Positions 1 through 9,989 of a stretch of 64,000 nt of DNA are shown piece by piece. The stretch comes from Gordonia tangerina (lineage in GTDB: Bacteria; Actinomycetota; Actinomycetes; Mycobacteriales; Mycobacteriaceae): contig NZ_JAKGCU010000006.1 of assembly GCF_021556435.1 (NCBI RefSeq), forward strand, positions 62,001 to 126,000, in the 5' to 3' direction. The notes under the pieces were generated by a model. The model had not been told where the DNA came from. It saw only the letters and a list, made by a program, of their open reading frames with translations, and ran no database searches. Position numbers and translations under genes: made by a program. Position 1 is the stretch's first letter, and each line of letters begins with the position of its first letter.

Positions 1-629
1 GGCTGCACGGCATCAACATCGGTGCCGGTTACTGGAACAAGCCGGAGGAGTCCGAGCAGACCTTCCACAACCGCATCACCGACCCGCTTGCCGACGGCAG
101 CCACACCGAGGGCACCGCGGCCGACGCGATCTGGATGCGCACCGGCGACTACGGTGTGTGGCTCGACGGCGAGCTGTACATCACCGGTCGTGTCAAGGAC
201 CTGGTGATCGTCGACGGGCGCAACCATTACCCGCAGGACCTGGAGTACTCGGCGCAGGAGGCCAGCGACTCGCTGCGCCCCGGGTTCGTCGCCGCGTTCT
301 CGGTGCCGTCCAACCAGCTGCCCGCCGACGTGTTCGAGCAGTCCACCAGTGGACTGACCTTCGACGCCGATGATGCCTCGGAGCAGTTGGTCATCGTCGC
401 CGAGCGAGGCCCCGGCAAGAAGCACGACCCGCAGGAGATCGCCGACACCGTGCGTGCCGCCGTCGCGCAGCGCCACGGGGTCATGGCGCGCGACATCCTG
501 CTGGTGCCGGCCGGTTCGATCCCGCGCACGTCCAGCGGCAAGATCGCGCGACGCGCCACCCGCACCGCCTATATCGATGGCAGCCTGCGCGGCGGCTACA
601 AGCAGACGGCGTTCCCGGACGCCCAGTAG
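1..629 (+). CDS. fadD32: FadD32 long-chain fatty acyl-AMP ligase, 3' end only
   Basis: The last 208 codons of an acyl-AMP ligase; the reading frame is open from base 3 and the start lies outside the window. Visible are the hinge and C-terminal subdomain signature [20 protein letters not shown] and, near the end, [11 protein letters not shown], which carries the conserved C-terminal lysine of adenylate-forming enzymes. FadD32 activates the meromycolic acid as an acyl-adenylate and loads it onto the N-terminal ACP of Pks13 in the cytoplasm. Identification rests on these motifs plus position directly before pks13 and accD4, as in mycobacteria. The 125-base gap to the pks13 start holds two dispersed repeat copies, so the two genes need not share one transcript. 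Confidence 0.93.
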   Translation, partial: LHGINIGAGYWNKPEESEQTFHNRITDPLADGSHTEGTAADAIWMRTGDYGVWLDGELYITGRVKDLVIVDGRNHYPQDLEYSAQEASDSLRPGFVAAFSVPSNQLPADVFEQSTSGLTFDADDASEQLVIVAERGPGKKHDPQEIADTVRAAVAQRHGVMARDILLVPAGSIPRTSSGKIARRATRTAYIDGSLRGGYKQTAFPDAQ

Positions 630-663
630 ACGAACAGGCCTCCGCGGCCGTTCTGAGGTGTCG

Positions 664-733
664 TCCTGAGGCGCGAGCTTGCGAGCCACAACAAATGATC
701 CCTGAGGTGCGAGCTTGCGAGCCACGAAGGGTC
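664..733. repeat. Two copies of dispersed repeat family B upstream of pks13
   Basis: Two near-identical units at about 664-689 and 699-733 share the core GCGAGCTTGCGAGCCAC, the second continuing with GAAGGGTC. Related copies lie at 10781-10822 and 50331-50364. Part of the second copy lies in frame with pks13, so calling the first in-frame ATG at 695 would translate repeat DNA as a 20-residue N-terminus. Confidence 0.8.
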
Positions 734-741
734 CCGATCAG

Positions 742-747
742 TAGTCT
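742..747 (+). promoter_or_regulatory. pks13 -10 box, leaderless start
   Basis: TAGTCT fits the actinobacterial TANNNT -10 consensus and sits 7 nt before the ATG at 755, with no Shine-Dalgarno sequence between. This supports a leaderless pks13 transcript and start at 755 rather than 695. Confidence 0.5.
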
Positions 748-754
748 GGAAGCG

Positions 755-3700
755 ATGTCTGAACTGAATACCGACGAGTCCGGCGCCAGCACGGACGACC
801 AGTCGCATGCCACCGGAACCGTCGGCGAGACCGCCGGTGATCTGACGGTCGCCGAGCTTCGGGACTGGCTGCGTTCCTGGGTCTCGGACGCCACCGGAAT
901 CCCCGCAGAACAGATCTCCGACGACCGGCCGATGGAGGAGTTCGGACTCTCCTCGCGTGACGCCGTCGCCTTGGCCGCCGACGTCGAGGACAAGACCGGC
1001 GTGATCCTCACGGCGACTGCGGCCTACAACCATCCGACCATCGCGATGCTGGCCAAGCGCATCATCGAGGGTGATCCCGACGAGCTGCTCGACGACGTCG
1101 CCGACACCTTCTGGCAGCGTGAGCGCAGCGCCGACGACGACATCGCGATCGTCGGCCTCGCGACGCGGTTCCCGAAGGCCGGCGCCACCCCGGAGTCGAC
1201 GTGGGAGGCGCTGATCGGCGGCGTCGACGGCATCAGTGACCTACCCGAGGGCCGGTGGACCGAGTTCACCGATGACCCGCGGATCGCCGAGATCATCGCC
1301 GCGTCCAACGTCAAGGGTGGCTATCTCGACGATGTGAAGAGCTTCGACGCCGACTTCTTCCAGATGAGTCCGCGTGAGGTCGAGATGGTGGACCCACAGC
1401 AGCGGCTCGCGCTCGAACTCACCTGGGAGGCGCTCGAGCACGCACACATCCCGGCCAGCGACCTCAAGGGCGGTCCGGTGGGTGTGTTCCTCGGAACGTC
1501 GACCAACGACTATCAGATGCTGGCGACGATGGGCCTCGGTGAGGGTGCCGAGGAGACCGCGGCCTATGCGTTGACCGGTACGGCCACGTCGATCGTCGCA
1601 AACCGCGTCTCTTACTTCTTCGACTTCCACGGGCCGTCCATCGCGGTCGACACCGCCTGCTCGTCGTCCCTGGTGGCCGTGCATCAGGCGGTCCGCAGCC
1701 TGCGGTCGGGCGAGAGCTCGGTCGCGTTGGCCGGCGGCGTCAACATGATCATCACGCCCGCGGTCACGCTCGGTTTCGATCGAGTCGGTGCGCAGGCCAA
1801 GGACGGCCACATCAAGGCGTTCTCCGCCGACGCCGACGGCATGATCCGTGCCGAGGGTGGCGGACTGGTGGTGCTCAAGCGGATGGCCGACGCCCGTCGT
1901 GACGGCGACCAGGTGCTGGCCGTGATCGCCGGTTCCGCGGTCAACTCCGACGGTCGGTCCAACGGCTTGTTCGCCCCGAATCCAGAGGCGCAGGTGGAGG
2001 TGCTGCGCGCTGCCTACACCGACGCCGCGATCGACCCGCGCACCGTCGACTACGTGGAAGCCCATGGCACCGGCACGATCCTCGGCGATCCGATCGAGGC
2101 CGACGCACTCGGTCGTGTGGTCGGGCGTGGCCGGGTCGTCGGTGCGCCCGCTCTGCTGGGGTCGGCGAAGACCAACTTCGGTCACATGGAGTCCGCGGCC
2201 GGTGCGGGCGCGCTGGCCAAGGTGGTCCTGTCGTTGCAGCACAACAAGATTCCAGCCTCGCTCAACTACTCCGGCCCCAATCCATACATCCAGTTCGACG
2301 CGAACGGGCTGAAGGTGAACGCGGAGGCAGGCGATTGGCCCCGCTACTCCGGTCACGCCATCGCCGGCGTCTCGGGCTTCGGGTTCGGTGGCACCAACGC
2401 GCACGTCATCGTCCGCGAAGTCCTGCCGAGCGATCTGGGTTCGAGCCCTATTGCCGAGGAGTCGGAGTCCGCTGGTCGAGTAGACGCGAACGACCTTCCC
2501 GCTGGTCGAGTAGGCGCGAACGACCTTCCCGCTGGTCGAGTAGGCGCGAACGGAGTGAGTGCCGTATCGAGACCAGGCGACATCGACATCGACGCCCTCG
2601 ACGACGACGAGTACCTCACCGAGGCCGAGCGCGCCGTCCTCGCCGCGCAGGCGAAGCAGGACGAGGCCCCGGCCGAGCAGACCGAACAAGACCCCGCCGA
2701 GGGCTTCGCGCCTTGCGCCGCGGACGGCTCGGTTGTCCCACTTGTACTCTCCGGATTCCTGCCCTCGCGTCGCCGCAAGGCCGCCGAGGATCTGCTGGTG
2801 TGGCTGGAATCCGAGGCAGGACAAACGACACCGCTGGCCGACATCGGTCGTGCCCTGGCCTACCGCAATCACGGCCGTTCCCGTGCCGTGGTGATGGCGC
2901 GGACCCACGACGACGCCATCGCCGGTGTCCGTGCGGTCGCCGAGGGCAAGAGCAATCCGCTGGTCTACGTGGCCGATTCGCCCGACGCGGCGACCGCGGT
3001 GTGGCTGCTGTCGGGCTTCGGTTCGCAGCACCGCAAGATGGCCAAACAGCTCTACACCGAGAACCCGGTGTTCGCGAAGTACGTCGACCGGGTCGACGAA
3101 TATGTGCGCAGCGAGCTCGGCTATTCGATCGCCGAGATGTTTCTCGACGACGAGCAGACCTACGGCATCGAGACGAGCCAGGTCGGCATCTACACCATCC
3201 AGGTCGCGCTCGCCGACACGCTTCGGCATTTCGGCGCCGAACCCGGTGTGCTGGTGCCGCATTCGATGGGTGAGGCATCCGCCTCCTACATCAGTGGCGG
3301 GTTGTCCTTGGAGGACGCGACTCGGGTCATCTGCCAGCGTTCGCGCCTCATGGGCGAGGGCGAGTCGATGCTGCAGGGTGACGACATCCGGCTGATGGCG
3401 CTCGTCGAGTACAGCGCCGAGAACATCAACGACGTCCTCGTCGACTACCCCGATCTCGAGATCTGCGTCTACGCGGCACCCACCCACACCGTCATCGGTG
3501 GCCCCGAGTCGCAGGTCGACGCCATCGTCGCCCGCGCGGAGGCCGAGGGCAAGCTGGGTCGCAAGTTGCAGACCAAGGGAGCCAGCCACACCTCCCAGAT
3601 GGACCCGTTGCTCGGCGAACTGGCCTACGAGCTCACCGGAATCGAGCCGCTGCGGCCGACCGTCGGGTTCTACAGCTCGGTGGACCGGGAGACGTTCTAC

Positions 3701-6151
3701 CGACCGGGCCACGAGCCGGTACACACCATCGAGTACTTCACCAAGGGGCTGCGGCACAGTGTCTGGTTCAGCCAGGCGATCGCGAAGTCGGTGGAGAACG
3801 GGCACCGCACCTTCCTGGAGCTCTCGCCGAATCCCGCCGTGCTGATCTCTGTTGCCGCGGTGACATTCTCGGCCGGACTGCACGATGCCGAACTGGTGGA
3901 GACGCTCAAACGCAAGGAAGACGAGAGCTACGGACTCGTCAATGCGCTGATGAAGCTGTACGTGCACGGACATCCGGTGAACGTCGGATCTCTGTTTGGT
4001 TCCGGCGCATTCGGCGACATCCCGCGGACTCGGTTCGAGCGCCGGGAGTTCTGGCTCAAGGCGCAGCTCGCGAGCGGCGGCTCGGCGGGAACCGTGCCGG
4101 GTTCGCATGTCGCACTGCCGGACGGCCGGCACGCGTGGGAGGTGAACGCCTCGGCGGTCGCCGATACGCGCGAGCTGGTGCGGGCTGCGGCGGCGCAGGT
4201 GATGGCCGACGCCGTGGTGGGAGCTGTGGTCACGCATGCGCAGATCCCGGCCTCCGGCACGGTGACGACCACGCTGAGCCCGCATCCGGGTGGCGCGTCG
4301 GTGACGGTGCATGCCAAGCAGGACAAGAACTTCCGATTGCTGTTCGAGGCGGTCGTCACGGGCGGGGCAGTGCCCGAACAGGCGAGCGCCCCGGCTGTCG
4401 AGACCGCTCAGACGTCACCGGCCGCGGTGTTCGCCGACGACAAGGTGATCACCGAGGACGAGATTGTCGACGACATCGACAACAAATGGAACCCGGAAAG
4501 CGGTGAGACGGTCGAGCAGCGACTGGCGATCATCGTCGGCGAGTCCATGGGATACGACCCCGAGGACCTACCGCGCGAGATCCCGCTGATCGAACTGGGT
4601 CTCGACTCGCTGATGGCGGTGCGGATCAAGAATCGCGTCGAGTTCGAGTTCGACATCCCTCAACTGCAACTGCAGGCGATGCGTCAGGCGAACCTCGCCG
4701 ATGTGGTGAAATTCGTCGAGTTCGCGGTCACCCACCGCGATCAGCTCGATGACCTCGCCGACAATGCCGCGGGCGGTGGCGAACTCGACACCGCGGCGCT
4801 CAACGCCTACATCGATGAGCAGAACGCGAAGGATTTGGCAGCGCCCGCCGACGGCGTGGCGGCGGACACCCCTACTGGCGTGGCGACGGAGACCCCTACT
4901 GGCGTGGCGACGGAGACCCCTACCGCTGGTCGAGTAGCGACGAGCGCTAGCGAGGAGCGTATCGAGACCCCGCAAGCCTCGAACACCCCGCAACCAGCCG
5001 ACCAGACCCCCACCGACCTCGCCGACCAAGCCGCCGTCGCCGACGCCACCGGCTCCGACGTTCCGCCGCGCGATGCGGCCGAGCGCCTGACATTCGGCGT
5101 CTACGCGGTGGTCACCAAGACTTCGGCGGGCGGCGTGTTCAACAAACTCCCGGTGCTCGAAGAGGAAGTGGCCCAACAGCTCACCGATCGTCTCAATGAG
5201 CGCACCGGCGGCGACATCGACATGGAAGACATCCTCGACTCGGAAACGATCGAGGAGATGTCGAACTATGTCCGCGAGTACCTCGATGCGGGCGCCGACA
5301 CCGACGGCTTCCTGCGCTTCTTGCGGGTGGTCGACGGCAAGAAGAGCTACGACACGACCGCCGGAGATCCGGTGCCGGCGTTGCTCTTCCACCCGGCAGG
5401 CGGCAACACCTCGGCGTATGAGGCGCTGCTCAAACGGCTGCCCGACGATCAGCCGGTGATCGGCTTCGACCGCGTCGAGGGAACCATCGAGGAGCGGGTG
5501 CGCCAGTACCTGCCGCGGCTGCGCGAGGTTGCGCCGCACGGCCCGTACGTGCTCATCGGCTGGTCGCTGGGCGGGGCGTTGGCCTACGGGTGCGCCCAGG
5601 TGCTGCGTGAGGAAGGTGAGGAGGTCTCCTTCGTCGGCCTGATCGACGTGGTTCGGCCATCCAAACCCGTGGTGGAGAATGAACAGACCAAGCGTGCCCG
5701 GCTCGAGCGTTGGCGCGATTTCGCGGTCAAGACCTACGATCTCGACGACGACATCCCGATCCCGATGGACCGGCTCGTGGAAGCCGACGACGAGGGGCAG
5801 TTCCAGATCATCATGGAGATGATGTCGATGTCGGGCACCAAGATCCCAGGCGGCATCATCGAACACCAGCGCACGTCGTTCCTCGACAACCGTGCGCTGA
5901 CCAACATCGAACCCACCGACTATGACGGCAAGGTGGTCCTCTATCGTGCCGACAAGATGCACGACGGTGCGATCGAACTGGAACCGCAGTGGGCGAACAT
6001 CGACGAAGACGGCCGGTGGGGTGAGGTCGTGGACGATCTGGAGATCATCCACATCGGCGGCGATCACCTGTCGATCGTCGACGAGCCGTTCATCGCCAAG
6101 ATCGGTGCGGATCTCACCCGGCGACTGCGTGAAGTGGACGCACGCCGGTGA
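755..6151 (+). CDS. pks13: Pks13 polyketide synthase, mycolic acid condensase
   Basis: A 1798-residue type I polyketide synthase that condenses the meromycoloyl chain with a carboxylated alpha-chain to give the mycolate beta-keto ester precursor. Domain order is ACP (phosphopantetheine Ser67 in FGLSSRDAV), ketosynthase (Cys302 in VDTACSSSL, then VEAHGTGT and GHMESAAG), acyltransferase (Ser837 in VPHSMGEAS), second ACP (Ser1285 in LGLDSLMAV) and C-terminal thioesterase (Ser1604 in GWSLGGALA). This is the full Pks13 architecture; the M. tuberculosis protein is about 1733 residues. The extra length lies in linkers: residues 573-607 after the ketosynthase and 1367-1405 after the second ACP are short tandem repeats made from dispersed chromosomal repeats. 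Start 755 is preferred over 695 because of the -10 box and because upstream codons fall in repeat DNA. accD4 follows 28 nt later. Confidence 0.96.
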   Translation: MSELNTDESGASTDDQSHATGTVGETAGDLTVAELRDWLRSWVSDATGIPAEQISDDRPMEEFGLSSRDAVALAADVEDKTGVILTATAAYNHPTIAMLAKRIIEGDPDELLDDVADTFWQRERSADDDIAIVGLATRFPKAGATPESTWEALIGGVDGISDLPEGRWTEFTDDPRIAEIIAASNVKGGYLDDVKSFDADFFQMSPREVEMVDPQQRLALELTWEALEHAHIPASDLKGGPVGVFLGTSTNDYQMLATMGLGEGAEETAAYALTGTATSIVANRVSYFFDFHGPSIAVDTACSSSLVAVHQAVRSLRSGESSVALAGGVNMIITPAVTLGFDRVGAQAKDGHIKAFSADADGMIRAEGGGLVVLKRMADARRDGDQVLAVIAGSAVNSDGRSNGLFAPNPEAQVEVLRAAYTDAAIDPRTVDYVEAHGTGTILGDPIEADALGRVVGRGRVVGAPALLGSAKTNFGHMESAAGAGALAKVVLSLQHNKIPASLNYSGPNPYIQFDANGLKVNAEAGDWPRYSGHAIAGVSGFGFGGTNAHVIVREVLPSDLGSSPIAEESESAGRVDANDLPAGRVGANDLPAGRVGANGVSAVSRPGDIDIDALDDDEYLTEAERAVLAAQAKQDEAPAEQTEQDPAEGFAPCAADGSVVPLVLSGFLPSRRRKAAEDLLVWLESEAGQTTPLADIGRALAYRNHGRSRAVVMARTHDDAIAGVRAVAEGKSNPLVYVADSPDAATAVWLLSGFGSQHRKMAKQLYTENPVFAKYVDRVDEYVRSELGYSIAEMFLDDEQTYGIETSQVGIYTIQVALADTLRHFGAEPGVLVPHSMGEASASYISGGLSLEDATRVICQRSRLMGEGESMLQGDDIRLMALVEYSAENINDVLVDYPDLEICVYAAPTHTVIGGPESQVDAIVARAEAEGKLGRKLQTKGASHTSQMDPLLGELAYELTGIEPLRPTVGFYSSVDRETFYRPGHEPVHTIEYFTKGLRHSVWFSQAIAKSVENGHRTFLELSPNPAVLISVAAVTFSAGLHDAELVETLKRKEDESYGLVNALMKLYVHGHPVNVGSLFGSGAFGDIPRTRFERREFWLKAQLASGGSAGTVPGSHVALPDGRHAWEVNASAVADTRELVRAAAAQVMADAVVGAVVTHAQIPASGTVTTTLSPHPGGASVTVHAKQDKNFRLLFEAVVTGGAVPEQASAPAVETAQTSPAAVFADDKVITEDEIVDDIDNKWNPESGETVEQRLAIIVGESMGYDPEDLPREIPLIELGLDSLMAVRIKNRVEFEFDIPQLQLQAMRQANLADVVKFVEFAVTHRDQLDDLADNAAGGGELDTAALNAYIDEQNAKDLAAPADGVAADTPTGVATETPTGVATETPTAGRVATSASEERIETPQASNTPQPADQTPTDLADQAAVADATGSDVPPRDAAERLTFGVYAVVTKTSAGGVFNKLPVLEEEVAQQLTDRLNERTGGDIDMEDILDSETIEEMSNYVREYLDAGADTDGFLRFLRVVDGKKSYDTTAGDPVPALLFHPAGGNTSAYEALLKRLPDDQPVIGFDRVEGTIEERVRQYLPRLREVAPHGPYVLIGWSLGGALAYGCAQVLREEGEEVSFVGLIDVVRPSKPVVENEQTKRARLERWRDFAVKTYDLDDDIPIPMDRLVEADDEGQFQIIMEMMSMSGTKIPGGIIEHQRTSFLDNRALTNIEPTDYDGKVVLYRADKMHDGAIELEPQWANIDEDGRWGEVVDDLEIIHIGGDHLSIVDEPFIAKIGADLTRRLREVDARR
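2471..2575 (+). repeat. In-frame repeat family A insertion in the Pks13 KS-AT linker
   Basis: Two 30-bp units (2471-2500, 2501-2530) and a 45-bp unit (2531-2575) all begin GCTGGTCGAGTAG; the last ends GTATCGAGACCA. They encode [20 protein letters not shown] and [15 protein letters not shown]. The 45-bp unit matches the intergenic copy at 12590-12633 at 39 of 44 positions by eye, so this is a mobile or dispersed repeat translated inside an essential gene. Confidence 0.9.
4853..4969 (+). repeat. In-frame tandem repeat plus repeat family A copy in the Pks13 ACP-TE linker
   Basis: Three 24-bp units (4853-4876, 4877-4900, 4901-4924) encode [16 protein letters not shown] and GVATETPT. They run straight into a 45-bp family A copy (4925-4969) that starts GCTGGTCGAGTAG and ends GTATCGAGACC, encoding [15 protein letters not shown]. 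The reading frame stays open through the whole block. Confidence 0.88.
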
Positions 6152-6179
6152 GTTCGGTAGGTGGGAGAAAGCGAGCATC

Positions 6180-7766
6180 GTGACTGACACGACCGAGGTC
6201 GGGACGGCAGCACCGGCCAATGCGACAACCGCGGCGAAGCTGGCGGATCTGCGTGAGAAGCTGGAATCGGCACAGGAACCCGGCGGCGAGAAGGCGATTG
6301 CCAAACGCGAGGCGAAGGGTATCTGCTCGCCGCGCGAACGGCTGACGATGCTCTTCGACCCGGGCACCTTCGTCGAGATCGGTGCGCTCGCCAAGATGCC
6401 GGGTGCCGCGCACTCGGGATACGGCGACGGTGTGGTCACCGGGCACGGCCTGGTGCACGGCCGACCAGTTGCCGCGTTCTCCCACGATCAGACCGTGTTC
6501 GGCGGAACTGTCGGAGAGATGTTCGGCCGCAAGGTGTCTGCGCTGATGGAGTGGGCCGGAAAGATCGGCTGCCCGATGGTCGGCATCAACGACTCCGCCG
6601 GTGCGCGTATTCAGGACGCCGTCACCTCGCTGGCGTGGTACGCCGAAATGGGTCGTCGAAACCTGCTGCTGTCCGGTCTGGCCCCACAGATCTCGGTGAT
6701 CCTCGGCAAGTGTGCCGGCGGTGCGGTCTACACCCCGGCCAACACCGACATCCTGGTGGCCGTCGAGGACAAGAGCTACATGTTCGTCACCGGACCAGAT
6801 GTGCTCAAACAGGTCAACGGCGAGGACATCTCGGCCGAGGACCTCGGTAGCGCCCACAACCAGGCGCGCTGGGGCAACATCCATCACGTCGCACCCGACG
6901 AACGCGCCGCCTTCGACTGGGTGCGGGAGTACCTGCAGTACATGCCGTCGAGCGCGTATGAGCAGCCGCCGGTCATCAACCCCGGTCTGGAACCGGAGAT
7001 CACCGAGTCGGATCTGTCGTTGAACGCCTTCATGCCCGACAACGACAACGCCGGCTACGACATGCACGACATCATCATCAAGCTCTTCGACGATGGTGCG
7101 TTCCACGAGGTCGGCGAGCTGTTCGCGCCGAACATCCTCACCGGTTATGCGCGTGTGGATGGCCGATCGGTGGGTGTGGTGGCCAACCAGCCATCGGTGA
7201 TGTCGGGCGTGCTGGACACCGATTCGTCGGAGAAGGCGACCCGGTTCGTCCGGATCTGCAACGCATTCCGCATCCCGCTGATCTTCCTGGTCGATACACC
7301 GGGCATCCTGCCGGGGCTCGCCGAGGAGCAGAAGGGCACCATCCGGCGGTCGGGCAAGTTCCTGTATGCCTACGTGGAGGCCGACGTCCCGAAGGTGACG
7401 GTGGTGCTGCGCAAGGCCTACGGCGGTGCGTATGCGGTGATGGGCTGCAAGCAGCTCGGTGCCGATATCAACTTGGCCTGGCCGAGCGCGAAGATCGCGG
7501 TGATGGGTGCCGAATCCGCTGCGGCGGTGCTCACGCGGCGGCAGACCGACGGGATGTCGGCGGCCGAAGCCGACAAGGTGCGGCGCGACTTCATCGACTT
7601 CTACAACACGATGATGGCAACCCCGTACCTTGCCGCCGAACGCGGATACATCGACGCCGTGATCGAGCCCGCCGAGACCCGGCTGCAGCTCCGGAAGGCG
7701 TTGGCGCAGTTGCGGGACAAGACCGAATACCGGACGCCCCGCAAGCACTACCTGATGCCGATCTGA
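6180..7766 (+). CDS. accD4: AccD4 acyl-CoA carboxylase carboxyltransferase subunit
   Basis: A 528-residue carboxyltransferase beta subunit. With a biotin-carrying alpha subunit it carboxylates the long acyl-CoA that Pks13 uses as extender in mycolate synthesis. The N- and C-terminal carboxyltransferase halves are both present; the glycine-rich oxyanion and acyl-CoA segments include [12 protein letters not shown] in the first half and [19 protein letters not shown] in the second. Length matches the roughly 520-residue M. tuberculosis AccD4. The GTG at 6180 was chosen because GGGAGAAA precedes it at good spacing and it lies 28 nt after the pks13 stop; in-frame codons further upstream fall inside pks13. 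Order fadD32-pks13-accD4 is as in mycobacteria. Confidence 0.94.
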   Translation: MTDTTEVGTAAPANATTAAKLADLREKLESAQEPGGEKAIAKREAKGICSPRERLTMLFDPGTFVEIGALAKMPGAAHSGYGDGVVTGHGLVHGRPVAAFSHDQTVFGGTVGEMFGRKVSALMEWAGKIGCPMVGINDSAGARIQDAVTSLAWYAEMGRRNLLLSGLAPQISVILGKCAGGAVYTPANTDILVAVEDKSYMFVTGPDVLKQVNGEDISAEDLGSAHNQARWGNIHHVAPDERAAFDWVREYLQYMPSSAYEQPPVINPGLEPEITESDLSLNAFMPDNDNAGYDMHDIIIKLFDDGAFHEVGELFAPNILTGYARVDGRSVGVVANQPSVMSGVLDTDSSEKATRFVRICNAFRIPLIFLVDTPGILPGLAEEQKGTIRRSGKFLYAYVEADVPKVTVVLRKAYGGAYAVMGCKQLGADINLAWPSAKIAVMGAESAAAVLTRRQTDGMSAAEADKVRRDFIDFYNTMMATPYLAAERGYIDAVIEPAETRLQLRKALAQLRDKTEYRTPRKHYLMPI

Positions 7767-7788
7767 CGGTTCCTGGTCATCGGCCAAT

Positions 7789-7863
7789 GTCCGCCGGGAT
7801 CACCGTGCAGCGTCGCCGGGCGGATTATCCGGTCGGCGGCGTCCACCGGTGATCCCGCCGGAC
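7789..7863. terminator. Bidirectional terminator-like inverted repeat
   Basis: Arms 7789-7805 and 7847-7863 pair over 17 positions with one mismatch, and the 41-nt loop contains a second weaker GC hairpin. It lies between the convergent accD4 and EAL/DICT genes and has no T-run, as is common in high-GC actinobacteria. Confidence 0.6.
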
Positions 7864-7879
7864 ACGGGACGGGTACGAG

Positions 7880-9112
7880 TCAGTCGAATCGCCGCAGAAT
7901 CGAGTGCACGGCTTGGGTGACGGTGAGCCGGTCGTAGCTCTGCACGAAGTCGAAGGTGCGGTCGAGATCGCTTGCGCCGCTGTGTAGATCGCGCGCAGAT
8001 AAAAGTGCGGCGAAGTGGGGTCCGAGTACGGCGACGTTCCATTCGTTGACCAGGTCATCGTCGGGGTCGAGCGGTGCGCGGTGGACGTTGCCGTCCCGGA
8101 CATCCGGCAGTCCCACGCCGTACACACCGGCAAGCCCGGTCTGCTCCGACATGTCACGCCACCGGTCCGCGGTGCGGCGGGTGAAGTGGTCGGCGTGTTG
8201 GAAGGTGCCCAGCACAATCGAGGCGCCACCGATCGCGGCCTGGTGCTCGAGTGCCTTGCTCATCTCGATCAGCAGCCGCTTGTCACCAAGACGGGGCGTG
8301 AGCGAGGTTGCGGCGATGGCGTAGGGCGTCTGTTGGTCAGGTGCCGGCGTAGACCACACCGGCAGCTCCGGCAGCGGCACGATCGTGGAAGTGGCCAGCG
8401 ACTCGGGGTTCTCGACCGAGGGATACAGGGCCCCTATGCCGAATGATGCACCCATCGTCATGGCGATGACCCGGCGCGCCTCGTCGTCGACGCCCTCGGC
8501 CACCACGACCGCCTGACTGCGTTCGGTGTGCGCGGCCAGGGTGTGCGCGAGCTGGGCCGATTCCGGGTTGGAGTTCTGATTCAGCAGTTCGGCCGAAGTG
8601 ATCACGATGTCGGGTTCGATCAGCGTCAGCAGCGTCGCGGCGTGGTCGCTGCTGCTCAACCCGTCGACGCAGATCACCTTGCCGGCAGCCCGTGCTCGGG
8701 CCACACGGGCGAGGGTGCGTTGTGGGCTGCGTTCCACAGCGCTCGGCAGGACCACCATCACGTGGCGCTCGAGCACCTCAACGGTGTCGTCGCCGAGTTC
8801 GTCGAACAATTCGAGATCCATCCCGACCAGCATCGGCAGGATCTTGGCCACCGACTGTGCCCGCGCGCTGCGGGCCAGCTCACGTCGTCGACGGTCCAGG
8901 ACGTGATGCTGCTCCATCAACCGAGCGGCTCGACGCAGCGCATCCGCGGTCCCCAACCGGGTACCGGAGGGGCCGCGGAGTTGCAGTTCGACGGCCGCGA
9001 GGGCACCGTCGGTGAGCCGGCACACCGGCGCGAACTGCATGTGGAGCTCCAGATCCTCGAACAGGGTGAACCCGCCCTCGGTGGCCGGTGCCTGCCTGAC
9101 CTCGGGGGTCAT
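7880..9112 (-). CDS. Degenerate EAL-domain protein with C-terminal DICT sensory domain
   Basis: A 410-residue soluble protein. The first 240 residues follow the c-di-GMP phosphodiesterase (EAL) fold: FAPVCRLTDGALAAVELQLRG occupies the EAL position, VDGLSSSD the DDFG position, and VVAEGVDDEA the conserved AEGVE motif. The EAL triplet reads ELQ, the second Asp of DDFG is Gly and the KxD lysine is absent, so hydrolysis of c-di-GMP is unlikely. Residues from about 265 resemble the DICT domain, a presumed signal-binding module of bacterial signalling proteins. Inference: a c-di-GMP or light/ligand-related adaptor rather than an enzyme. No ribosome binding site is obvious before the ATG at 9112. 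It follows dps on the same strand by 214 nt. Confidence 0.72.
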   Translation of the reverse strand: MTPEVRQAPATEGGFTLFEDLELHMQFAPVCRLTDGALAAVELQLRGPSGTRLGTADALRRAARLMEQHHVLDRRRRELARSARAQSVAKILPMLVGMDLELFDELGDDTVEVLERHVMVVLPSAVERSPQRTLARVARARAAGKVICVDGLSSSDHAATLLTLIEPDIVITSAELLNQNSNPESAQLAHTLAAHTERSQAVVVAEGVDDEARRVIAMTMGASFGIGALYPSVENPESLATSTIVPLPELPVWSTPAPDQQTPYAIAATSLTPRLGDKRLLIEMSKALEHQAAIGGASIVLGTFQHADHFTRRTADRWRDMSEQTGLAGVYGVGLPDVRDGNVHRAPLDPDDDLVNEWNVAVLGPHFAALLSARDLHSGASDLDRTFDFVQSYDRLTVTQAVHSILRRFD

Positions 9113-9326
9113 GCGGTAACAGCGATCATCGGGCGCCTCCCGTCAGAGCTGTGAATGCTCCGAGATGAAGTGGGAGGATGCGGTCTTTTTCACATCCTGT
9201 GCAGTGCAAACATGCAAGCATGCCGCTCTGCGGCCAGGATAACAAAGGTGGTGCCGGCTCCCCGGTCGAGGAGAGGCTGGCCGGAGGGCCGGCAGCGGGC
9301 ATCGGCCACCTGAAGGCGGGCGGCGA

Positions 9327-9875
9327 TCAGTTGGCGGTGCGAGCGGCCTCCGCGGCAGCGGACTCGCTGGACTGGCCGGCGTTGGCCAGCTCGCCGGTGT
9401 AGCTCTCCAGGTGGGCGCGGACGAACCACTGGAACTTCTCGAGTTCGGCAGTCTGGCCGATGAGGATGTCCTCGGTGATCGGGTCGATCTTGCCGATCTT
9501 CTCGATCGCGGAACGGTGTGAGGTGATGAAGCCGTCGTAGACCAGGTCGAGCGCACCGAGATGGGCCTGCGCGGTATCGCGGCCGATCGAATAGTCGCCC
9601 CACGAACGGTCGTCCTCGATGGCCTTGGCGGTGCCGCGCGGGGACGAGCCCAGCGTGGCGATGCGCTCGGCGAGCGTGTCGGCGTAGCCGCGGACGAGGT
9701 CCACCTGCGGGTCGATCATCTCGTGCACCCCGATGAAGTTGGCGCCGACCACATTCCAGTGGATGTGCTTGAGCGTGAGGTGCAGATCGTTGAGCGCGCT
9801 GAGCCGTTCCTGCAAGGTATCGGACACGGTGGTTGCTGATTCGACGGACAATCCGGGAGCGGTGAATGAAGTCAT
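9327..9875 (-). CDS. dps: Dps family ferritin-like DNA-protection protein
   Basis: A 182-residue Dps protein very close to M. smegmatis Dps1, which also begins MTSFT and is 183 residues. The ferroxidase segment LTLKHIHWNVVGANFIGVHE, followed by MIDPQVDLVRGYAD, supplies the intersubunit iron ligands (two His, then Asp). A dodecamer should oxidise and store Fe(II) and shield DNA during starvation. The ATG at 9875 is chosen because the protein from there matches Dps1 and because TAACGT stands 7 nt upstream as a leaderless -10 box; an in-frame ATG at 9908 would add 11 residues. It lies 114 nt downstream of a VIT-family iron transporter on the same strand, so the two iron proteins are likely coordinated. 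Confidence 0.93.
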   Translation of the reverse strand: MTSFTAPGLSVESATTVSDTLQERLSALNDLHLTLKHIHWNVVGANFIGVHEMIDPQVDLVRGYADTLAERIATLGSSPRGTAKAIEDDRSWGDYSIGRDTAQAHLGALDLVYDGFITSHRSAIEKIGKIDPITEDILIGQTAELEKFQWFVRAHLESYTGELANAGQSSESAAAEAARTAN

Positions 9876-9882
9876 GTCCCCG

Positions 9883-9888
9883 ACGTTA
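9883..9888 (-). promoter_or_regulatory. dps -10 box
   Basis: On the minus strand TAACGT (TANNNT type) ends 7 nt before the dps ATG. Just upstream, the arms GGAACC and GGTTCC are separated by 6 nt and could be an operator. Confidence 0.4.
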
Positions 9889-9989
9889 GGAACCTTCCTC
9901 GGTTCCAACGACCTTCGACCGTGATCGGCAACTCAACCGAGACCGATGGTCACGGAGCGGTAACGGTGCCGAATGAGCTGAGTACCCGG

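Noticed and set aside
1241..4312. A 1023-codon open frame antisense to pks13
   Set aside because: Shadow of the high-GC codon pattern; no recognisable domains, and the plus strand encodes an intact Pks13.
2471..4969. Tandem repeats in pks13 as a CRISPR array
   Set aside because: Units are adjacent or separated by coding sequence, have no unique spacers and keep the reading frame.
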